A DNA stretch of 64,000 nt from Aradus depressus (lineage: Eukaryota > Arthropoda > Insecta > Hemiptera > Aradidae), in contig OY759214.1 in assembly GCA_963662175.1 (NCBI GenBank), forward strand, positions 13,454,001 to 13,518,000, read 5' to 3'. This document shows, in pieces, positions 56,924 through 64,000 of the stretch. Positions within the stretch are counted from its first letter, which is position 1, and every line of letters begins with the position of its first letter. The position numbers and the translations under genes are program-made. The notes beneath the pieces were generated by a model. That model saw only the letters and a program-made list of their open reading frames with translations. It ran no database searches and was not told the origin of the DNA.

Positions 56924-57577
56924 ATGACATCTAAAGTGTCTCGAGACACTCTTTATGAGTGTGTTAACGCCGTTTTGACGGGTTCTCAAGAGAAGAAGAG
57001 GAATTTCGTGGAAACAGTAGAAATTCAAATCGGATTGAAGAATTATGACCCCCAAAAGGACAAGCGTTTCTCAGGTACTGTTAAATTGAAGCATATTCCC
57101 CGGCCCAAAATGCAAGTGTGCATCCTTGGAGATCAACAGCATTGTGATGAAGCCAAAGCGAACAATGTGCCTTACATGGATGTGGAAGCACTAAAAAAAT
57201 TAAACAAGAACAAGAAGCTTGTTAAAAAGCTCGCTAAGAAGTACGATGCATTTCTTGCCAGCGAAGCCCTTATTAAACAAATTCCCAGGCTGTTGGGTCC
57301 GGGTCTTAACAAAGCCGGTAAATTTCCTGGGTTGTTGTCGCATCAAGAATCTATGATGCAGAAAATAGACGAAGTTAAGGCAACCATCAAGTTCCAGATG
57401 AAGAAAGTACTGTGTTTGTCTGTAGCGGTTGGACATGTTGGAATGACCTGTGATGAACTTGTCCAAAATGTTCATCTTGCGGTCAATTTTTTGGTGTCAC
57501 TTCTGAAAAAGCACTGGCAGAACGTGAGATCTTTACATGTGAAATCAACTATGGGACCACCACAGAGATTGTATTAA
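56924..57577 (+). CDS. RpL10Ab: Ribosomal protein L10Ab (uL1), single exon
   Basis: A 217-residue protein from [18 protein letters not shown] to [10 protein letters not shown], the usual length and ends for eukaryotic uL1. Features are [20 protein letters not shown], the [20 protein letters not shown] core and [20 protein letters not shown], the uL1 signature. It is a large-subunit protein at the L1 stalk that helps release deacylated tRNA. The frame opens at 56894, but the ATG at 56924 gives the family start. No introns interrupt it, whereas many animal copies are spliced, so this could be a retrocopy or a gene with a 5'-UTR intron. Residue 176 is Cys (MTCDELV), a position that varies between animals. 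The frame is intact; I judge it likely functional. Confidence 0.95.
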   Translation: MTSKVSRDTLYECVNAVLTGSQEKKRNFVETVEIQIGLKNYDPQKDKRFSGTVKLKHIPRPKMQVCILGDQQHCDEAKANNVPYMDVEALKKLNKNKKLVKKLAKKYDAFLASEALIKQIPRLLGPGLNKAGKFPGLLSHQESMMQKIDEVKATIKFQMKKVLCLSVAVGHVGMTCDELVQNVHLAVNFLVSLLKKHWQNVRSLHVKSTMGPPQRLY

Positions 57578-57605
57578 ATTTTTATATATTTTTTGTTTTT
57601 TTAAA

Positions 57606-57655
57606 TTAAAAGCACATCTATTACAAGTTTTGTTAATAAAATGTGCTTTTGACTT
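57606..57655 (+). terminator. RpL10Ab polyadenylation signal in a hairpin
   Basis: AATAAA at 57635-57640 lies about 58 bases after the stop codon. AAAAGCACAT (about 57608) and ATGTGCTTTT (about 57641) can pair, placing the signal beside the stem. A T/G-rich stretch follows. Confidence 0.75.
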
Positions 57656-57669
57656 ATTAAAAATTGTGT

Positions 57670-58365
57670 TTTTTATATGCGATTTCCTTCTTTTACCTTC
57701 AAGTTAAGATTTTACTCTTCTTTCCTATATGCTCATTTCAATTATTTAAAAACAAAATTGATTGCATATTCGTAACATTTAGTTGTTCGAGACTGGAATG
57801 TGTCCATATGTTAATCTATTTTATATTGCTTTTTGGGGAATGAGGATGAAACGCCTTCTTAAAAAATGTTTGAACAATTTAAAATTTTATTAGATTTAAC
57901 AATTGTTTTCAAATGGATAAAAGTTGGAATAAAAATAATCTGGTGTCCCATGTGGGTTGTAGAGGTTAGGATCGTTTGGAGGTCAATTATATATTTTCTG
58001 ATGTTTATATTGTAATTATAGTCCAATAATTTTGAAAAATATTTTTTTAATAGTAATTATTAAGTTTTGGGTGATTACTAAAATGTTCTGAAGGAATTAG
58101 TTGACAAAAATACATTTCAGTTTTTCGTATCATGTACCTCCGATTATATTTATCTTGATTATAATATTAATAACTTAGTCATTTTGAAATTATTCTGATC
58201 CCTTATTTTTATTTATTTTTTGATCAATTCAATTGTTCAATCATCTTTTTTTTAGTTCAATTATTTTGTAACTTCCAACAATATTGAATACATAAAAGTA
58301 TCTGGATTCATGTAATATTCAGAAATACATGAAATTAAATAACAAAAACAGAAAAGTTTTTTTTT
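57670..58365. other. Intergenic sequence, no gene
   Basis: AT-rich, with nothing recognised. Confidence 0.4.
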
Positions 58366-58366
58366 T

Positions 58367-58938
58367 ACTTACACTGCTATGTAAGGAAGTATTGTAATCG
58401 TGCATACATTTCAGACGGAGTTAGATATATTTTGAGGTCCCGAAACACAATTTATATTGTAAAATGTACACAAGATATTTGTAGAGGGTGACCCTGTTTA
58501 TTTTAATTTCAAAATAGAATTATGGACTGGCAAATCAACCACCATATTGGCAGCCTTTTTAAACATACATCTCGCGTTCGAAGTAAAAAAAGTCAAAACT
58601 TAGGATATTTGAACGTAATTTGTAATTATGCAAGTGTAGTACGAGAAACAGTTACATAATTACAAATTACGTTCAAATATTCTAAGTTTTGACTTAAATT
58701 TTTACTTCGAACGCAAGATATATGTATGTTTAAAAAGGCTGCCAATATGGTGGTTGATTCTTCAGTCCATAATTCTATTTTGTAATTAAAATAAACAGGG
58801 TCACCCTCTGCAAATATCTTGTGTACATTCTGTTTTCTATAATATAAATTGTGTTTCGGGACCTCAAAATATATCTCTGAAATCCGTCAGAAATATATGC
58901 ACGATTGCAATACTTACATAGCTGTGTAAGAAAGTAAC
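58367..58938. mobile_element. Long foldback element, about 570 bp
   Basis: The arms at about 58367-58640 and 58650-58938 are nearly complementary. Examples are TTTTGAGGTCCCGAAACACA with its complement, and AGGGTGACCCTGTTTATTTT at about 58485 with AAAATAAACAGGGTCACCCT at about 58787. GCAGCCTTTTTAAACATACA pairs near the centre. It is a second, unrelated hairpin family with no coding sequence. Confidence 0.92.
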
Positions 58939-59063
58939 AAGTAACGTCAGTATTTTTTTTTTATTGTTATTGTGTTTAATAGATTCAAAATCTCCCATGG
59001 TATTCTGGTTCAAGTCAGCCATGTTTTTTCACTATCCTGGAAAACTTAATTCATCAGTTTTTA

Positions 59064-59172
59064 ATTATTGTGACTCATGCCTAAGCTTTAACTACGAGGT
59101 CATATCGCCTACTACGATGGACATGAAGCCCGACTCTACAGTCCCAAGTCCTAAATTTTGCCTACTTCAACT
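59064..59172 (-). mobile_element. SINE family A, 3' fragment
   Basis: Minus-strand fragment with TGACTCATGCCTAAGCTTTA, ACGAGGTCATATCGCCTACT and CCCGACTCTACAGT. The rest is missing. Confidence 0.88.
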
Positions 59173-59935
59173 TATACTTGGCAATGAGGTTTACTCTTGT
59201 TGCTAAGACTTCAGGTGAGTATCGCAACTGTAAAATGTGTCGCATTCTATAGGTCATCGTTTTTCTCTGAGTTACAAAAAATATTTGTATTGAATGTTTC
59301 TATTTTTTGCAAGGAATTAGAATTTACCCTCTACAATTATTTGAAATATGAGGCATATGGGATCTCTAATTCTTAATATATAACTGGGATCACACAGTTT
59401 TCTTGACGAATTCTGAATGTAGAATTCATCAAGAATATGTAATCCCATTTGATATAAGGAAGTAGAGTTCGAGATCCTATATACCTCATATTTGAAAAAG
59501 ATATTGATACATTTTAGATTCCTTGGTAGAAATAGAGGATACAGACATAACAAATATGTTAATATGTACTAGTATATTTTCAAAGATAAACCGCTGATTT
59601 TAAAAGAATGCAACACATTGTAAATTATGAAATTGATCAGACTTATATAAATGAAATAAATAGTATACCCAAAAGTTGTGATGGGTTGAACATCATTGTT
59701 CAAGACCGAGTTACGGTAAAAAAATAAATCATTTACACATTAATAATTATTATTTTTTTATCTGGAAGGTAGAAATCTTCAAAAACACGTATTTTTAGAG
59801 TTTCCTTGATTTACTCTAAAACGGTTAGTCATATAGATTGAATTTTGGATGATGTTCTGCAACAATGAGTTTACACAGTTTTTCCTTATAATGTTCACTA
59901 AGTTCAACGAAAAATCTTTTTTTTTTTTTTTAAAA
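59173..59935. other. Intergenic sequence with a small inverted repeat
   Basis: An imperfect inverted repeat around 59340-59500 includes GAATTCTGAATGTAGAATTC (59409-59428) at its centre, flanked by TGAGGCATATGGGATCTCTA and a near-complement. No gene is seen. Confidence 0.5.
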
Positions 59936-59937
59936 TA

Positions 59938-60298
59938 TACCTTATATTTCAATTACAACATACTGAAAAGTAGAAGAATTGATCGCAAGGAGGTGGATTT
60001 GTACCCATGTTATTCAAAACCTGAAGACCCATATAGCAGCCCCTCGCTATGGCTGCTTGGCTATCTGAGCATACATATACAAATTCCATTATTGGTAGAA
60101 GTTGGATGGGAACATGATTAATATACATTAAAAAAATAAATTTCGACATAATTCATAAATGTCGCAGAGACAAGATCATAAACTCAACACCTTATATTAT
60201 ATCTGATTTTTTTCTTTTTTATTGTTATTCATATTCTCACCCAACGCCCGGAAATATTATTTTCTACTTTTCAGTGTGCTATAATTGAAATATAAGGT
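59938..60298. repeat. Inverted-repeat element, about 360 bp
   Basis: ACCTTATATTTCAATTACAA at about 59939 and its near-complement ending at about 60298 form ends of about 37 bp. The minus-strand interior reads SDSQAAI, which resembles an RNase H motif, but no further support was found. Confidence 0.7.
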
Positions 60299-60299
60299 T

Positions 60300-61770
60300 T
60301 ATTTTTGAAAAACTTGTTATTTTATATTTTCTTACTTTTTAGTTATCTATAAAAAAAAAAGTATCATAGTTTTGTTAGCAGCTCTTGATTAATAATATCT
60401 ATATTTTGTTTTATTTAGAGTAAGCAATTTTTGAGACGCAATAACTATTTAGTCGTTGGTCCTACATCAAATTTGACAATAACTGTTAGAATATTCATAT
60501 TCTTGAATATTCTTTGTAATAGACGAGTTTATAGAATCAACCTTGTTCTGTGAACTGCTCGACTTATCTGGCTGAAATTTTGATATAATGCATTGTCACC
60601 GGAATGAGACAAATGTAACAAGTTTCAGCCTTCTATATGTGTTAGAAGTGATTGAATAAAGGATCGACAGAGTTTACGTCACAAAACCGAATTAATACGA
60701 GGTATATAAAAATGAAATAACGCACATTCGGCATTATATTAAATAATGAGCCAATTTAATTTCGTCAAATATGATAGGGGCTCATATCTAGAAAACAACA
60801 TAAACATCAAGTCATCAAACGATCGTCCAATTCTGAGTAAGTCAAAAATAAGTTTGTTTTATTTATTTATTACAAGTTCCACAATATGTCCGCGTTCCTC
60901 AACTTGAAAGTCAAGAATGTTAACAGAACAGAACGTAGAAGAAACGTTTCTTGGGGCAACACTTTGGTATGAGACGTATGAGTGTTTTCACAGTGCTACT
61001 CAGTTTTTTGGTGAGCGTTGGAATTGTGTTCAGATAATTGCAGCAATTTGAATGCACTCTTAGTTATATATATATCTTTAAAAAAATACGACAGAAGGTT
61101 CAATATTTCCAAACTCATAATTCCAAGCACAACTCCCTACCAATGATATAATATCGTTCGGGAAGAATGACACACTTTAAAAAACTTACTACAAGTACTT
61201 CATTGCTCTAGTAGGGTATGATTCGGTATTTCTGAAACTAGTGACGCATATAACCCAAATTTTGCAGGTCTTCATTCTTCAGGAACAGCGGTTTGGTCTA
61301 AGAGAAAGTGATATAACGAGTAATAATATAGACAAAGACGTCGATTAGAATGTCTTCACCGATAGAAAATGGGTTTAAATGAACAAGATAAATAATATTT
61401 TAAGAACATATATTATATACAAGAAAATAGTAAAAAATTCGTCAACAAATTACATAAATAACTTATTTGAAAACAAACAATAAATCAAAAAAAATCTTTA
61501 GTTTGACGCTGAACCATCTTAAATTAGAAGTTAAGTTGTCGATGGTGTCTATTCAATCAGTACTGTAACAGAAAAATTAAAAACGAATAAATAAACTTAT
61601 ATTATTAATTTATATTGGTTTTATTATATATTTATTTCTAGTGTCAATTATATATAGTGACCGGGCACAAACCGCTCATACAGGACATTGCGCGAAAAGA
61701 GGTTAGCGATGTAGGAAGACACACTTACCACAACCTACTCATTATAAAATTGGTGTGGAAACAGCGTGCA
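60300..61770. other. Gene-free stretch
   Basis: About 1.5 kb, AT-rich. A 28-codon frame at about 60894 (MSAFLNLKVK) is too short to call. Nothing else is recognised. Confidence 0.4.
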
Positions 61771-61774
61771 ACAC

Positions 61775-62062
61775 TGAAGCTCGTAACCCGACCGAGGGCC
61801 TTAATTTATTTTATCTGGGAGGTAAAATAAACTTAAGCACGCCGTCCTTCGGATAGGACGTTAAGCGATGGTCCCGAGCTTGTACGATGTCAAGTACTCA
61901 TTAAAGACCCCTGCCCTAGATGAATAAAAATTTAGGGTAGGCAAAATTTAGGACTCCCACAGTAGAGTCGGGCTCATGCCCACACATCACACCAGAGTGA
62001 CGAAAGAGCGCTCTGGTAATAGGCGATATGACCTCGTAGTTAAAGCCCGGGCATGATTCATA
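61775..62062 (+). mobile_element. SINE family A, near complete
   Basis: It starts in the B-box area (AAGCTCGTAACCCGACCGAG) and carries the full body to AAAGCCCGGGCATGATTCAT. An insertion of about nine bases (CACACATCA) lies in the GCTCATGCCCAC block. Confidence 0.94.
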
Positions 62063-62096
62063 TAAACTCTGAAGCTAGTTAAGCAATCGGTCACTC

Positions 62097-62396
62097 TGTG
62101 AGGTCATATCGCCTACTACCAGAGCGCTCTTTCTTCGCTCTGGTGGACTTGAGTCCGACTAGACTGCGGGAGTCTTAAATCTTGCCTACCCAGGGTTATT
62201 CAATTAAGCTAGGCAGCCTTTACGAGTTTCTGACATTGTACAGGATCGAGACCATCGCTTAATGTACCATCCGACTGATGGCGTGCTCGAGGTTTTTCCA
62301 CCAAGATAAAAAAATCTAAGGGTCTCTGCCGGGTTTCGAACATGCGATCTTGAGTTCAGTAAGCTAGCACACTACCACTGAGCTACCAGTGCCTTC
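62097..62396 (-). mobile_element. SINE family A, inverted relative to the previous copy
   Basis: Minus-strand copy from GTGAGGTCATATCGCCTACT to the head (complement of TAGCTCAGTGG near 62378). It is more diverged than the copy at 61775. The two face each other across about 35 bp and could form a long hairpin RNA. Confidence 0.92.
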
Positions 62397-62593
62397 AATA
62401 ATGCCTTTGAAGTACAAATAAAATGTATTATTTTTTAGCTAAATATCTCAGGCATCATTCATCTATAGAACTCTTTCCTAGATCAGATTTTTTATATAAA
62501 TATATAGGATTGCATAGATAAGAAATGCATTGATATACTAATAAATGCTTTCATTTATGCATTATTCTGCTAGAATACGCTTCAAGGTGTAAC

Positions 62594-62776
62594 CTAATCA
62601 GACTTCTCTATAATACATTTAACATAATAATGTATGATATGATACCTCTGAGGAGGGTCAGCCCTGTCATATGATACATCCACCTCCATCTCGTCATCCT
62701 CCTCATCCTGGGTCTCACTCTCCTCATCATCGTTCGTGTCATCATCCTCCTCTTCTTCTTCTTCCTCATCTTCTCT
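62594..62776 (-). CDS. ANAPC15: ANAPC15-like gene, last visible exon (acidic tail)
   Basis: Minus-strand exon after an acceptor (a run of T then CCGCCCCAG, ending at 62777). It reads REDEEEEEEEDDDTNDDEES, then TQDEEDDEMEVDVSYDRADP, and reaches a TAG at 62596-62594. ANAPC15, a small APC/C subunit that promotes turnover of the mitotic checkpoint complex, has a conserved core followed by just such an acidic tail. A possible donor (AGAG followed by GTATCA, about 62645) could end the exon earlier. The frame joins the preceding exon in phase 0. The minus frame starting at 62799 is a shadow of this exon. Confidence 0.6.
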   Translation of the reverse strand, partial: REDEEEEEEEDDDTNDDEESETQDEEDDEMEVDVSYDRADPPQRYHIIHYYVKCIIEKSD

Positions 62777-62902
62777 CTGGGGCGGAAAAAAAAAAACAAG
62801 TATACAATTATATTATTACAATTTACTATGCAACATATAATATATTATAGGTTTATATAATCCTAAAAAGCATATGTACATAATTTCAAGGTTTATACGT
62901 AC

Positions 62903-62962
62903 CTCAGTCGCTGTTTTCCCAATTGGTATAAGATCGGAATCCTTCTGAGCAATTTTAGTTAA
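62903..62962 (-). CDS. ANAPC15: ANAPC15-like gene, internal exon (conserved core)
   Basis: A 60-nt exon with a T-run acceptor (TTTTAG before 62962) and a consensus donor GTACGT (62902-62897). It encodes LTKIAQKDSDLIPIGKTATE. This resembles the conserved ANAPC15 core, where human has SIAEKDNNLVPIGKPASE (recalled, not searched). The upstream exon with the N-terminal half was not found up to 64000 and may lie beyond the window. Two exons in the expected order with clean splice sites make this more than chance, but the match is short. Confidence 0.65.
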
Positions 62963-62969
62963 CTAAAAA

Positions 62970-64000
62970 AAAAAAACAAAGATTAAGGCAAGAAAGAGGA
63001 ATAACTATAAATGAAAAAATGAGCTATTCCCTAAACCTAGCAAATAAAAAATAATAATAAATTCTTGGGTTGTGTAAGATTCTGAATTTATACATCTATT
63101 AAATTCGATAAATATGTACTGTAAAAAGAAGATTTAGATTGACATGAAAAAGGTGTTAGTTAATATAAGAACAAATAAATTATAGATACTGATGTGTGCT
63201 TCCCGAAACCTCTGTAATTGTTAGGTTTAAAAAAATTAAATAAAATAATTGGGAGAAGTGCTACTGTGATAGATGAATATATATACCATAAAAAAAAAAA
63301 GCAAACATAATTGTTTTCATTCGACCACCCGAAGTACACAAATGCATAGTAGGCTATTTCTGTAAAAAAACGTTGAATAATCAAGTTTTGTTTAAATGGG
63401 TTACTTATAATATTAGTAGATACCTCTTGTAGTAGATACATGTATCTACTGTAGTAGTACGTGTACCTTCTGTATGTAATACATACATATTTCACTTTAA
63501 TGTTAATAGATATGTTTATTGAATTTAATTAAAAATTGAATATAAAACCTAACTATCTTTTAGCACGGAGTTTATTTTTTCAGTACTTAAAAATATAGAG
63601 AGGAACAAAAGTTCTAAAGTTGAAAAATGAAAGATTGTTCTACGTCGAACAGTAATTTATGGTCCTTAGTGCCTAGTCATGGAAACGTATACCAAAAAAT
63701 AATTGAGTTCTTCACATTATTCAATAGTTTAAAGCACACAATTTGTTTGCGGCTCTGTAGGCAGGACAATTATATAAGAAGTTCCATACCATTTTCGAAA
63801 AAGGTAGGAATTTGGACGCTGATCCAGTTCATTCAATGTTTATTTAGGTTCTGCTCTGCAAAAATAAGTTCTTCAGATCGTTAAGGATTTTAATAGATCA
63901 TTTATTGTAGCAATAACACTGTATATACATCTAAATCAAGGCTGTGAAAGAGTTCAATTGGAACAGTTATGTCAAAAAGTGATTATTTGAATAAAAACGA
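62970..64000. other. Putative intron and flank, no exon found
   Basis: AT-rich. If the ANAPC15-like gene is real, this is its upstream intron. The frames at 63160 and 63627 show no domain or splice context and are not called. Confidence 0.4.

Noticed and set aside
59949..60149. LINE RNase H fragment (SDSQAAI)
   Set aside because: One short motif only, in a 360-bp inverted-repeat element, with no neighbouring RNase H motifs.
62608..62799. Arg/Met-rich protein frame on the minus strand
   Set aside because: It is the wrong frame over the acidic ANAPC15-like exon.
63627..63884. 85-codon plus-strand gene
   Set aside because: No recognisable domain, no splice or regulatory context, and composition like surrounding AT-rich sequence.

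Overview
The window looks like AT-rich insect nuclear DNA, possibly hemipteran; the species cannot be fixed from sequence alone. The evidence is a Jockey-type LINE, an insect Ty3/Gypsy element, a 217-codon RpL10Ab-like gene with polyadenylation signals, spliced exons, tRNA-derived SINEs, and Tigger, hAT and Harbinger relics. Nothing suggests a prokaryote. Only two host protein genes are supported: RpL10Ab (uL1) at 56.9 kb, and the 3' exons of a gene resembling the APC/C subunit ANAPC15 at 62.6-63.0 kb on the minus strand. Almost everything else is repeats.

Layout. 0-2 kb: a minus-strand Jockey-like LINE (ORF1 and the 5' part of ORF2). 2.0-6.7 kb: a full-length Ty3/Gypsy element, probably Mag-like, with 160-bp LTRs, a 5-bp target duplication, broken genes, and a SINE inserted in its integrase. 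6.8-10.3 kb: two Tigger/pogo derivatives, one keeping both ends of a transposase. 10-27.4 kb: many decayed copies of one unclassified family with CTTCCCCAGC-like ends, plus SINE pieces, foldback elements, simple repeats, an hAT element with an 8-bp duplication and an exon-like LINE tail. 27.4-28.7 kb: a Harbinger relic and a complete SINE with a 12-bp duplication.

29.4-55.7 kb is the centrepiece. About 19 kb of tandem satellite (43 monomers of 441 or 438 bp, plus partial ends) lies between two direct copies of a 3-4 kb repeat-bearing element that itself contains 66-bp and roughly 145-bp minisatellites. The satellite monomer aligns with the body of the tRNA-derived SINE that is dispersed through the window, so the array appears to have grown from a SINE. 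It has higher-order structure, with a ten-monomer block of 4,401 bp repeated almost exactly.

56-64 kb is the host-gene side: RpL10Ab, a 570-bp hairpin element, an inverted pair of SINEs and the ANAPC15-like exons. No operon-like organisation exists. The logic of the window is serial insertion and local amplification of mobile DNA beside a few genes. All homology statements are by eye and no search was run.
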